Assembly (NCBI GenBank): GCA_003833135.1
Contig: QZLH01000003.1
Coordinates: 278,701-342,700 of the forward strand
Length of the DNA stretch: 64,000 nucleotides
From: Oehlia diaphana
Taxonomy: Eukaryota > Glomeromycota > Glomeromycetes > Glomerales > Glomeraceae
Direction: 5' to 3'
Both the position numbers and the translations under genes were made by a program. The notes beneath the pieces are model-generated. The model was given only the letters and a program-made list of their open reading frames with translations, did not search any database and had not been told where the DNA came from. This document shows, piece after piece, positions 13,441 to 24,225 of this stretch (position 1 is the stretch's first letter; every line of letters begins with the position of its first letter).

Positions 13441-13903
13441 ATTACTCACGCTTAGTGTTTATTCACAAAACATTTCTTTTAAAATTATTAGTAAAATCAA
13501 TGGTTGGAAGAGGCTATTAATTATATAATTCTTGCACACCTACCTTTAAATTCATTCCATTTCTTACACGAAATCTACTCTAAATGATTTTTTAGATAAT
13601 ATTTTTGTTCGTATTGTTTATTATTCCCTAATCGATTTTCAAATTAAGAATGTGTAATTTATAGCTTATCATTTTTAATAAATTTGTTATAAACTCAAAA
13701 ATCTAATAATTACAAATTTCAATTAGACCTTAGTTATTTTCAAATAACCATACAAAACGAACATGTTCATAACCATGATTTATTTAGATATATTGATAAT
13801 ATTCTGCTTATAGTTATATGATTTATCATATAATGATTAACGTAAACTGCAAGATTTCATATCTGCTGTGAACCAGCATTGATACTGTATTGTTCATTAG
13901 AAG

Positions 13904-13981
13904 CCCCATAAAAAAAATTCTGAAAAAAACTCCGATAAATGATCATTTATTGGAGTTTTTTCCAGAATTTTTTTTATGGGG
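13904..13981. mobile_element. 78-bp fold-back MITE, CCCCATAAAAAAAATTCTG ends
   Basis: The whole element is a near-perfect palindrome: about 38-nt arms meet at ATAAATGATCATTTAT with only a couple of mismatches. The arms match the inner part of the elements at 22582-22690 and 23361-23545 (CTCCGATAAATGATCATTT and TTTTTTCCAG), so this looks like a family member with its interior deleted. Confidence 0.75.
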
Positions 13982-14074
13982 GGAAGGGAAAGGAGATAAG
14001 GAGGAAAGGAAGTAATGAAGAAAGTAAGGGAGAGGAAGCGAAGAGAGAGGGGAAAGAAGAGTGAGAGAGATGGA
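13978..14074 (+). repeat. Polypurine tract, about 97 nt
   Basis: The plus strand is almost entirely A and G for about 97 nt, with roughly six pyrimidines, rich in GGGAAAGG and GAGAGAG blocks. It starts directly at the end of the fold-back MITE. Such R·Y tracts can form triplex (H-) DNA and are often polymorphic. No function is visible. Confidence 0.7.
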
Positions 14075-15736
14075 GTCATTATATGCACAACATGATAGAT
14101 ATATTACAATTAGGTTTAAAATTCTCATATACAGAAATTGGAAATATTCTGCTTCATCGATGTTCTTTTTTACCATACTCGAGATTTTTATAGTATATAT
14201 CGGATAATAACAATACTATAACAATGGCGTTTTTTCATTATCAGACCACATATTTAATATGTCGATAGTGGTTAAAGATAGTGGCATGTTCCTGTGTCAG
14301 GCCATTAGTCCAGGTGGGCAATGGGGATCATCTTATCACAATAGTGTTTATGGTAGGTAATACAGAAAGGGTGAGACAAAAAGAGATCAGACCACCATAG
14401 TCGCTGAGGTAAAAAATACTTTTCCTTTTTTTTCACATACTATACAAGTAGATCGCCAAACTTTTTTGGGATTTACATAAGTATGGATAAATATAATTTT
14501 AACAGCCAAGATTTATTTAACCTAACAGGAAGATAAGCAAAAAAGCTGAATTTTTACTTTTATTTCTAGATGAACCTTGCAAATAAAAAACGTGCTTTAA
14601 CATTTTTGTTATATATTTGTGCCATCATTTGAGAACTACTAAGATAGAAAGATAAACACCTCTCAAGTTGGCATCCTGCGTCTCGAATCTTTATTATTAT
14701 GATATACAATTATAATTTGTACGAGAAGTTCTTTACTAAATAAAAAATCCCTGAAAGGTTTCATCAGTTTTTCTAGAAAAAAAAAATGATCCACTATTGA
14801 CGATGCTCGTTTCCGGCAGGAATATACGATTTTAAATAAATAATCTTTTTTGAAAATAATGATCTAGAAATCTCCTTTTCTTGATAATCTAGATTTTCAC
14901 CTTCCTACATTCCTGAAAAGCGCACATATATTTTGTTGATTATATTTAGCAAACTCCGATATAACAATATGTTGAGATCCGTATGAAAATCTTCGAAAAA
15001 TATTTTTGTGTCAAAATTTTACCGATATTTATACTATTTTGCGCCTTAATTTCAAATTATTTGATCGTGATAATCGCTCTCTTAATTTTTTAATTTTTTT
15101 AAGAGGAATTGCTCATAACATTTCTTTGTAATTATAATTAATAAAGAAAATTTTACTACTTTAAAAAATTGTAGGCATATTACTTTCAAATTGCAATAAT
15201 AAAATTAATTTTAATCAATAAATAAATAACATCCAATTTTATAATAGTTGTTTCGTACGATAAATAATTATTACTTACTCAATGAAAACTTTTTTGTTTT
15301 TTATTGATTAGAAAACGATAAATACAAAATATAAAAATGTATATTTATACGTTACATGCACTGTACGCCATACTTAATTTCAGCCGAATGTCGTAATGGC
15401 GACATGAATAGGATTTTTCTACTAAAAAACTATACTTTATGTGTGATACCGGTGATGAAAAAATCACGTGAATTTTCGGGACATTTTTCCGGGAAAGTCG
15501 GTGTGAGACTCAGATAGTTGATGAATATAAATTTTCTATGAGATGGCAAGTCGAGTAATTTCTATATCAATAAAATATCATTTCTGTCAGTTCTGTGTGA
15601 AGTTAGGTAATTTTTCATGTCGGTGAAATGGAAGTCGGCAAATGGTGTCGGTTAATTTCATGTCAGTGAAATGGCTGTCTTTAAATCGTACCGTAACCAT
15701 TAAAAAAAAAATACGATCGAAATTATATCATTTACA
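14075..15736. other. Gene-free stretch with possible MITE debris
   Basis: No gene found. Between about 15370 and 15690 there are GTCGGTGAAATGG and GTCAGTGAAATGGCTGTC motifs. These resemble the ends of the neighbouring element at 15737-15952, so a degraded related copy probably lies here. Confidence 0.4.
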
Positions 15737-15952
15737 TGGGTCTTGGTCATTTCACCGATAGTCATTTCACCGACGGTTTTGAAATCCTAATTCGCTTATC
15801 CTAACTAGCCCAAATTTCCTTACCTAACCCTAACTCAACTCTAATCCTAAATTCCCTTATCAATGAGATCAAAACATTTGCCTGCGAAATGACCCTGTTG
15901 GTGATGAGATAATTGTCGGTGAAATGACTGTCAGTGAAATGGATGCGACCCA
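15737..15952. mobile_element. 216-bp MITE with telomere-like interior
   Basis: The left end starts TGGGTCTTGGTCATTTCACC. The right end ends CAGTGAAATGGATGCGACCCA. They form inverted repeats of about 38 bp with several mismatches. The interior (about 15795-15860) is rich in CCTAA-type units such as ACCTAACCCTAACTCAACTC, resembling degenerate telomere repeat. No matching target duplication is evident. Confidence 0.7.
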
Positions 15953-16320
15953 GGATAACCATGCAAAAAATTAAAAATGTTAGCAATGAAAATACAAATA
16001 CAAAAGAAATAGATGAATATCATAGAAGTGACTCAATGCCAATGCATGTATAGTACAACTTCGAGATAAAATTCAAAATACGAGATTGATATCATTTGAT
16101 GCTATTAAATTAAAAATAATAGATTATATTCATTTAATTCATTTTCCGTTTCAAAAAACCTGTTTTAAAATAAATATTTTTTTTTTTGTTATCCCGAAAA
16201 AAAGAACTTTCTGTTAGAATGTATCAAAGAATACTGTTTGTACTATTTATATATATGAGAAAATCTTTCCCGTTTCTTTCTGGAATGGCTTACATACTTA
16301 TGCTTATAAAGCCACTTCAA

Positions 16321-16341
16321 TTTTTTTTTTTAAAAAAAAAT
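16321..16341. repeat. T11-A10 homopolymer junction
   Basis: A run of T passes directly into a run of A, followed by (AAAAT) units. It belongs to a class of TnAn junctions seen repeatedly in this window. Confidence 0.8.
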
Positions 16342-16413
16342 AAAATAAAATAAAAGCAAATTTATATGGATTTTGGAGATCAATCACACTCATTAGATTC
16401 ATTAAATCTCAAT

Positions 16414-17555
16414 TATACGGCAACTGTTCAGATTGCAAACAACAATGAACTGCGTCAGCATGGTGTAAAACTTGCGATATTGCAATTTTGAAAGAAAATT
16501 TCCGCAATTGGATCAGCGGAAATCCTAGTATAGATGAATTTATTAGATATACTCAATTAACTATCAATGAGAATATGGACTATCTCGAATGGATTGATTT
16601 CAATCAATTTAAATACTAATAAAAGAGGCGCTTCAGCTCAATATATTCTGCCATATGGATGGAAGGTCCAAGGTGGAATCTAGATGAAGCAGCTGAAGTA
16701 TGGTCACGTAATGGTCCGAATTAAGGTTATATTGAAACGTTTATAATATGAGTCTTTATAAATCAAGTTAGTATTCAATCGTTACACAGTCTTGTTATTA
16801 GTTAATTTATCCGAAAGTAGCATTTAATGAAATATGTCCTCATTTTTTTTTTTATCTAACAAATTTAAAAAAAAGGTTACGTAAATATAATAAATGTTTA
16901 CAAAGTGGAGCACTAGCAGATTGCTTTGGTATAACAAAAGATCCAACGTCATGTTATATGTTCGTTATAAGGTATTAAATGGAAATTTGTACTCGAATCT
17001 TTGGGGATTATTTGCTGGAGTCTGAAGAGATATTCTGGATATGTTGTGGTCAATATCCGCGGGTCATATTATCATTCATAAACTAGGTTTTATTCATGTT
17101 CATTTGCATGGAAGTAATATATACTAGTTGAAATTGAAATGGGTTCAGTTGGTGCTAAATCACCGTTACTGGACTTCAAATCAGTGTCATCTCAACAAAC
17201 TTATGGCCTAATACCTTTTGTTTCTCCAGAAATATTGGATGGGAATAGTACACCAACTAAGGAATCTGATATAGCGTTGGTGTGGATGTATCAGCTGCTA
17301 CTCGTGTTTATTACGATATCTTCATGAAACAACTTATTCAAAAATCTACATAAGACTAAGTGTTAGTGGAACTCCATCTGCTTATTCTGGATTAATATTA
17401 CAATGTTAAGATACCAATCCATCAAATAGACCAACAGCATCTCAACTTTTATTGCTTCGGAAACTGGTATCTCAGAAATTTATGATAACCCTGATCCATC
17501 CGATTTATCTAAACAATTTGATGTTGTGAAGAAATTTAGATTTTTAATATTTTAG
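16414..17555 (+). pseudogene. Zinc-ribbon protein kinase pseudogene
   Basis: Pieces of a kinase occur in the right order but in different frames with many stops. They are a zinc-ribbon-like start (NCSDCKQQ, then WCKTCDIAILK), FRNWISGNPSIDEFI, DYLEWIDFNQF, a region FSSIYSAIWMEGPRW, GALADCFGITKDPTSCYMF, a catalytic-loop remnant IHVHLHGSNI, YGLIPFVSPEIL, and a C-lobe remnant DTNPSNRPTASQL. About 150 bp without homology near 16745-16885 may be an old intron or insertion. The order and spacing match the intact kinase at 48.5-50.0 kb, but this copy belongs to a somewhat different subgroup (HxHLHG in place of HGDFHTGN). With so many lesions it cannot encode a kinase. An open segment at 17139-17327 is only the activation-segment piece of this gene. 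Confidence 0.85.
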
Positions 17556-17799
17556 GATGTCATGTAACGAACATTTAATTCAATTTTTCTATGATGTAAA
17601 AATAAAATTCAATTTAGGACACTTAAAGTTAACGTCAAAATGTTAAAATCGTTAGTAATATTAATATTAGACATTCAGTTTTGCTATTTGGGCAAGAAAA
17701 ATTAAAAGCGACCTTCGTCAAGAATTGTTTTATTTTTTTCGTTAAATAACATTAATATTTCTCGTTGGATTTTTTTTTTTACACAGTTTCGAAACAGAA

Positions 17800-17868
17800 A
17801 GTTGGGTTGCTATTGATCTATTTGATAGATTAGCATCTAAACATTGTAATATTAATTCTAACTAAAAG
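17800..17868 (+). pseudogene. Repeated coding remnant (LASKHCNIN segment)
   Basis: Translation gives ESWVAIDLFDRLASKHCNIN and then a stop. The LASKHCNIN part recurs at about 6740 and, on the minus strand, at about 5780. I do not recognise the parent protein. Three copies suggest a dispersed gene family or an element-carried exon. Confidence 0.4.
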
Positions 17869-17926
17869 AAATCACTTGGTCTTAAACCTGAATAAATTTC
17901 TTAAATATTGTATACTAACCCTTACT

Positions 17927-18460
17927 GGTTCACCTAAATCCATTTCTCCGAAGCCATTTCGCCGAAGAGACGTCCATTTCGTCGAAGCCATTTTACCGAA
18001 TGGACATTTCGTCATTTCACCGAAAAATTATTTATCCAATTCGGTTATTTTATTGTTTTTACACTTAATATGTTAAGAAATCTTTACTAGAAAAATTTTT
18101 GAATTAGATATTTTTATTAAATTTATCTCGTTTACAATACATTAATCTTTTTTCTCGTGAATAAATGTTTTCAGGGGAATAAAGTTATTTATTTATTGCT
18201 TAACAATTAATATCAGTTACTTGAATGTTAAAGTGATAATATTCTGGAAAAAAAAAGACCTCTAAAAATAATTTTCATTGCGCGATGAATATTTTTATAA
18301 AAAAATGTTAATCGCTACCATTTTCAGCGAAATGTCCCGACGAAATGGACGATTCGGTGAAATCCGATAAATGCATTTTCGACGAAACATCCCTTTGGTG
18401 AAACATCCCTTCGGCGAAATGGCTTCGGCGAAATGGATTTTAGCGAAATATACCGTAACC
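17927..18460. mobile_element. 534-bp MITE with CATTTCGCCGAA repeats in its ends
   Basis: The left end (17927-18022) and right end (about 18325-18460) are inverted and built of repeated CATTTCG(C/T)CGAA units. GCCATTTCGCCGAAG on the left matches CTTCGGCGAAATGGC on the right. The right tip ends CCGTAACC, the complement of the GGTTAC start of the truncated copy at 7202. The interior has no transposase. Short open frames across both ends are by-products of the repeat. Confidence 0.75.
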
Positions 18461-18660
18461 GATTTACTTTACATGATACAACGCGGTTTAGGCATTTCAT
18501 CATTTTTAAACTTTAAAGCTCACAATTTCATTAGTTCCATATTAATTAGAATAAATTAAATTTTAGTCACTTTAATTATAAAAATTGATCTTTTTTTTTC
18601 CTCATCGTAGAAAATCCTATAAGTAAGGAATTGTTGCCAAAGAACTTAGGTGGGACGAAT

Positions 18661-19211
18661 AGTTGTGGAGTCCGGTAGAGGTGTTGAGTGGAGTAAGGTG
18701 TTTGATTACCTTACGCTATAATACATTGTACTCAATAGTGCGTATGTAGACACTTTAAGTATATGGAGTACGCAATATAAGAATTTTATTATTTAGCTTG
18801 TTAAATTAAAAAAGAGTTGTATGTAATTACAATTCAATTAAAAATTCAATTTTTTTTTATTATGTTATATTTCATATTAAAATATTCCATTCATACATCT
18901 TCGCAAGTTAGTATTCGCCGTAGACATTAATAACGCGAAGAAAAAGCAAATATATTAAGCCCAATGATTTAAAGACAATTTAAAGAACGAAGAAACGCAT
19001 TTCAAGCTTTAATAAAAATAAGGTATTATTACAATTTATATTATAGTGTATTATTAATAATTCAATTATAGTAGTATTCGGCACGCACAGCAGTCGTACA
19101 GTACAATAATTTTTTTGTTATATATTACATAATAATAGGTTCGCAAATTACATTTTTTTAATACTTCACATGACTGTACTCCACTCATTTGACCAACCGG
19201 ACTCCACAACT
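18661..19211. mobile_element. Candidate 551-bp inverted-repeat element
   Basis: AGTTGTGGAGTCCGGT at 18661 is repeated as the reverse complement ACCGGACTCCACAACT ending at 19211. The inner GAGTGGAGTA is mirrored as TACTCCACTC. No coding region or target duplication is seen. A non-autonomous DNA transposon is the likely explanation. Confidence 0.55.
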
Positions 19212-20566
19212 TCTGTATCATTCAAAGAACTTTAGGTTAATTACTAATACTAATAAAGAAAATACAAAATTTTTCCTTGGTCACTATTTGTTACTGAAAG
19301 TAAATCGCAAAACATTTTTTTTATATTTATAATTATAAATTAATATACAGTATTATCCTTTTACTAAAGGAATTTTTCGGGAGGAAATTATTGGTATGGT
19401 AACGGATTGTCCGTTGATCTGTTAACGAAAAGGAAACGAATAATAATAATTTGTAAGTGAAGAGGAGAATATTGAGGAGTTCTAGTCAGGGGGATAAAGC
19501 CTCCTAAAAATAATTTCAGGGACTGAAGATCCGTAATTTAATGGAAGATCATTAATGTGTTGATAATCTATCAAATTTATGGCGTAATGCCCCCCAGTGT
19601 TGGTGCATATGATATTTATAAACCTAATGATAAGTTGGCTAATGTTACATTTTAGATGCTTTAATCCATCAAAATTCTTGTGATTGGTTAATATTATTAA
19701 TATTACAACATTTCATTGACGTTTATGTGGCGTAACTCCGTTTACTGATCATATCTTTTATTCTTATCGAACGATCCGTGAAACTTTAGTATCTTTAGTA
19801 TATAAAGTCTTGGTATCCTATATTTAGGTACTTTACTAATAAAAGCTCAAAAAAAAAAAAGAATTGTCAAAATCTTAATGAATACGATAATACAAAATAA
19901 AGAATAAATAATAACACGCTACGCAACTTTATCTTTTTCTCCTTTTTCGCATTATATTAGAAATCTTGCACACCTCTTTTTAAAAAGCTTTGATTAATAC
20001 CATGACTTTATAATCTTATAAAATACTTTCTTAGATACATGGTCAGCTGACTTTTTTGTTGTTGCAAATATATCAAACGTTTATCACAAACAATGATCTA
20101 TTTTTCATCTTTTATTATTTTAATTTATTTATTTTCAATGTTTGATTGTAATTGAACAAATAGGAGTGTGAGACGAAATTAAGTGCATGATACTGCTGCG
20201 CCAATTTCGTCGGTCATTACCGGACAATAATCGGCAAATACCGGATATCACATGCATATGGGTAAATATAAGATCTATTTTATTGTCCGACTATTGGTTA
20301 CGCTGATAAATTTTTAATTAGAATAGATCAGATATGTACGTTATTTAAATGCGATATAAACTTACATGATCGTCCCCTACTTTTTTGAAAATTTGTTTTT
20401 GTAGTATCATGACTCGTGACTCGTGTGAACAAAATAATGTGATTTTTGTGTACGGAAAATTCCTCATAAATACGTCCATTGTACCTATTAAACTGCCAAA
20501 CAAAAAAAATCCAACAATCTTGTTACGCGCCAGTTTTAAATTATTATAATAATAATTTCACCCAAT
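19212..20566. other. Gene-free stretch upstream of the 20.6-kb gene
   Basis: There is no intact coding region. A fragment around 19580-19650 translates to GVMPPSVGAYDIYKPNDKLA and may be old coding debris, but I cannot place it. The promoter of the following gene must lie at the 3' end of this stretch; no diagnostic motif stands out. Confidence 0.35.
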
Positions 20567-21178
20567 ATGTTTAATATGTTCGAAAGAAAAATTGTTGCTG
20601 AACAAACGGGAAATACCCTTTTTAAAAATGCTATTGGAGAAATAGAAACCGATTTAAATAATGTAAATTTACAAAGTAAAGCTCATGAAATTTTAGAAGA
20701 AAATTGGAAGCAAGAATTTGAGAATAAATTCAAGAATAACCCATATTATAGTTATCATTTTCCGAATGACGATATCATTAAGAAAAAATCATTAGTCAAA
20801 TTAATTACAGACTATAGAAAACACCACGGGATGATAACGATTCAGGAAGCAAGAACTATTGCCATTAAAGAAATTAATGATTGCTTAAATGGTCAAGACT
20901 CAATAGAACTAAATTATCTTAGTCCAATAGTGGAAATTACAAATAACGAATTAGAAAGAAGTAATCAAACTTGGGAGAAACAAATTGAACAAGCTATCAG
21001 TATAAACGAAATTGACCAGATTAAAGATCGAGTAATAGCAAATATTAATAAAATAGGTTTCTGTAAAAGAAAACAACTTCAAATAATGGATTATTCTTAC
21101 GGAGACTTAATAAAACGAAGGCAATGCTTTACGTATGATGACATTTATTACGTATGTTATAATCATTTTTTCAATTAG
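20567..21178 (+). CDS. Hypothetical protein, 203 residues
   Basis: This is a single open frame of 203 codons. The ATG follows TTTCACCCAAT; a second in-frame ATG is at codon 4. The composition is typical of the real genes here (rich in Lys, Asn, Glu, Ile) and clearly protein-like, unlike most open frames in the AT-rich background. The protein is hydrophilic with no signal peptide or membrane segment. It looks mostly helical, with charged stretches (QSKAHEILEENWKQEFENKF) and a basic patch FCKRKQLQ near the C-terminus. I do not recognise a domain. It could be a lineage-specific orphan or one exon of a larger protein. A kinase fragment starts about 50 bp after the stop on the same strand. Confidence 0.6.
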   Translation: MFNMFERKIVAEQTGNTLFKNAIGEIETDLNNVNLQSKAHEILEENWKQEFENKFKNNPYYSYHFPNDDIIKKKSLVKLITDYRKHHGMITIQEARTIAIKEINDCLNGQDSIELNYLSPIVEITNNELERSNQTWEKQIEQAISINEIDQIKDRVIANINKIGFCKRKQLQIMDYSYGDLIKRRQCFTYDDIYYVCYNHFFN

Positions 21179-21224
21179 ATGTATTATTATTTGTACTTAA
21201 ATGATATTAACATTTAAATTGAAT

Positions 21225-21340
21225 CTCAATTATATGTCTAGATTGCAAGCGACAGCAAACTAATGCAAAAAATGCGATATTGCAATTTTAAGAGAAATTG
21301 GACCGGAGGAAATTCTATAAATAGACTTTAATTCAACTCG
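21225..21340 (+). pseudogene. Fragment of zinc-ribbon kinase N-terminal region
   Basis: The sequence ATGCGATATTGCAATTTTAA is nearly identical to the stretch coding CDIAIL in the 16.4-kb kinase pseudogene. It is followed by GGACCGGAGGAAATTCTATA, matching the part coding WTSGNSI. Frames are disrupted and no catalytic domain follows. Confidence 0.5.
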
Positions 21341-22581
21341 ATTTAGTTGAACTTGAAGGATCTAATATTAATGATTTTTTTTGATTTTTTTTTTATAAAG
21401 AAAAAACATTTCTTATCTTATTAAGTAATTCAACTTGATTTTCTTATGTAAATACCAACTATATAAATATCATAATATGCAATATTTATGTATGTACTAT
21501 ATATTATACCGTTAGTCATTTATTGTTGAATAAATAGGTTAAATTTATAACTAGCAATCAAATAGGTAAATGAGATTTAATGGAATTTTTAACAAACCTT
21601 TGAGAATTAATCTAAACTTTTATTCTAAGGAAAATGAGAATTTAATGAATAATTATATTGCTTTAATTTAATTTAGATTTGCAACAAAATTTAAAAGCTC
21701 AATAATTTAAAATTTTTATTTTACCCTCTTTACTTGTTAAAAATTTGTCGAAAAAGGTCAAATGTTTAAAATGTACATTCTCCGTTTCGATTATCACTTT
21801 TCGCTTCCACTTCTCTTCTTTTCATCTCTCAGCCCTTTCGTCTTTCTTGTTTATCCCGCTTCCCTTAAAAATTATGGTAAGTTATTAATTATACGTTTAC
21901 AAAATTTCGTTTATCCATAAAATGATGTTACGTGATGGAGGACAGTTAAAAAATCACTTTTATAATAAAGGTGAACCGTAACTGCTGGCAAATGGGAAGT
22001 TAAATTTAGTGACAATATGATATAGGCAATTCTTCTATTATAGGCGCTCTTATTTGTGCTATCCTTATATATATATATATTTATTTATTTATTCATTTTT
22101 ATTTTTATGTCATACTTATTTAGGGGTTGGAATTTGGAAAACGATATATAATAAATTTTAACAGAAAATAGTACTATTTTGTCCTGTGGCTATATTTCCA
22201 TGAATTATTTGCCACCCCCTTTCATCAATCCATAATTTTTTTAATTTAGGCAAAAATTTAAAGGTGAAAGTTTTTTTGTAACTATGCTAAACAGAGAATT
22301 GACTTGGAGCGGCCAAACAGTCATGACATAATCATATTCTTTCGTCAATATTAGTATTTCACTTCATACCATACGGCATGTTTGTAACGGAGCATAATAC
22401 ATAAATATCGAGCGAGAGATCAATTGGAAAACTTTGCCTAACGTATAAACAAAATAAATTGATAAAAAATATCATATTTAATTCATCTAAGATTGTGAAC
22501 CGATATGAATATTATTTTCTATTTTTTTCTTAATTTTTTTGTAGGAGATATTTTAGAGTTTTGAAAGAAGCGCTTAAGTGT
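21341..22581. other. Gene-free stretch with a microsatellite
   Basis: No gene found. A (TA)n(TTTA)n microsatellite lies near 22066-22098. Confidence 0.5.
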
Positions 22582-22690
22582 CCCTATAAAAAATTTTTCA
22601 GAAAAATGATCACGTGTCTGAGTTTCTCGGAATAAAAACTAGGAAAAATGATCATTTATCGGAGTTTTTTCCAGATTTTTTTTTATTGGG
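22582..22690. mobile_element. 109-bp MITE, CCCTATAAAAAA ends
   Basis: It starts CCCTATAAAAAATTTTTCAG, contains GATCACGTGTCTGAGTTTCT and AATGATCATTTATCGGAG, and ends TTTTTTATTGGG. The element at 23361-23545 is the same family in reverse orientation. An open frame of 87 codons across this element is accidental. Confidence 0.7.
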
Positions 22691-22918
22691 TGTGGTGACG
22701 ATATTAACGTTAATGGATCCAATAAGATTTTATCGTCAGATTATAATACACGGATATCCGTATTCATTCGCGGATGTCGGATATCTGCACTATATATATC
22801 CCTTATTCTTATCGTTCTCTGTTTTTTCTTTGTATTGTGTAGAATCCGTACTCTACAATAAATATTCTATCGAATAATTACAGTAATTAGACATACAGTA
22901 TCAATTTTTATATTTTTA

Positions 22919-23066
22919 TAATGGTGTAGTTAGCCGAAAAACGGAGCCGAATTCCTGATTGCCGATCATTCGGACCCGGTTTAATCGCAGAAAATCCCCT
23001 GGAATTCCACGACGATCTACGTTGCGGCTAATTATTTTTCGGCTAACTCGGCCAACTCACCATTAT
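22919..23066. mobile_element. 148-bp MITE with ATAATGGTG ends
   Basis: The left end reads ATAATGGTGTAGTTAGCCGA and the right end TTTTTCGGCTAACTCGGCCAACTCACCATTAT. Their reverse complements share ATAATGGTG and TTAGCCGAAAAA. The interior is unusually GC-rich (GGACCCGG, CCCCTGGAATTCC) for this genome. Confidence 0.65.
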
Positions 23067-23360
23067 ACAATTAAATGCTGAATAAAAACAATAAATACTA
23101 TACTATAAAGTCAATCGAATACATTTCACGTAATATTGGATAAAATATATATATATACAAGAAATAGTTTGATTAGTCCTCACCGAAAACCTGTGAATAG
23201 ATGAAGGACCCGTTTGCATCTTCAGTTTCTTTTCTTTGCAATAATAAAATATGCTATAAAATCTCGATTAAATAATTAGGATGATTCTTAAAAAATTTTT
23301 TATCAATTTTCATAATGTTTTATTATAAACGGATGTATAATCCTAGTAGACATATACTTA

Positions 23361-23545
23361 CCCTATAAAAAAAAATCTGGAAAAAACCGATAAATTTTTT
23401 ATTTAGAGGAGTGAACGTTATCTATTACATTAACAGCATGCGCATACAAAGAAACTACAAAAAACTCCGATAAATGATCATTTTTCTAGTTTTTATTCCG
23501 AAGAAACTCAGACACGTGATCAATTTTTTGAAAAATTTTTAAATC
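23361..23545. mobile_element. MITE, inverted relative of 22582-22690
   Basis: It starts CCCTATAAAAAAAAATCTGG. In reverse complement it carries the CTCCGATAAATGATCATTT, ATTCCGAAGAAACTCAGACA and CACGTGATC blocks of the 22.6-kb copy. About 80 bp of unrelated sequence sits between the left end and these blocks, so the copy has an insertion or a rearranged end. Confidence 0.6.
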
Positions 23546-23810
23546 CATTCGCGCGCAAAATTTTGTTTTTTTTTAACGCCATTCTATGACTACCCTACAA
23601 AGATGTCACGAAACGGCCGGCATTAAGAAATTAAGAAATTAACTATGTGACAAATAATGTGTGACAAACAAGATTTCACCCTCGTAAAAATTAAGTCCCC
23701 CAGATACTGCCACTAGCTGGATATTGTAATTATTGTTAAAAGAAGTTACATAACCTACATTTTTAAACAACATTTTTTAACAACATTTTTAATATGATGA
23801 ATTTAAAAAG

Positions 23811-23844
<34 letters not shown>

Positions 23845-23845
23845 A
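23811..23845. repeat. T14-A21 homopolymer junction
   Basis: Fourteen T are followed directly by twenty-one A, one of the TnAn junctions of this window. Confidence 0.85.
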
Positions 23846-24225
23846 TTCAATGCAGCAAAGATAGAATATTTTACGACAACCTTGATTTAAAACCAACTTG
23901 GGCATTTTTACCAACTTTGATAAAAAACTGGTTATGATAAAATTAGCTATTGCGTACTAATTTCGCGGAATTTGGTTATATTTATAAAGTAGGCTTATTT
24001 TTTGTATTTGATTATCACATGATTTTGCTTAAATATGGAAACTATCAAGGCAAATCGTTAGTGAATGAAAAAAAGTATAAATATAGTAATTCACGGAAGT
24101 ATCTGGCTTTCTTCCGAACGACATTCTCTTTTTCCTTTTTCTCTCTTCATTTTTTTACTTATTTATTTTACCTTATAAAATTTAATAACAATCTTTAATA
24201 AAAAGAAATTTTCACAAATATTATA

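Noticed and set aside
22614..22877. 87-codon plus-strand open frame
   Set aside because: It starts inside a MITE and uses a non-ATG start codon; no domain seen.
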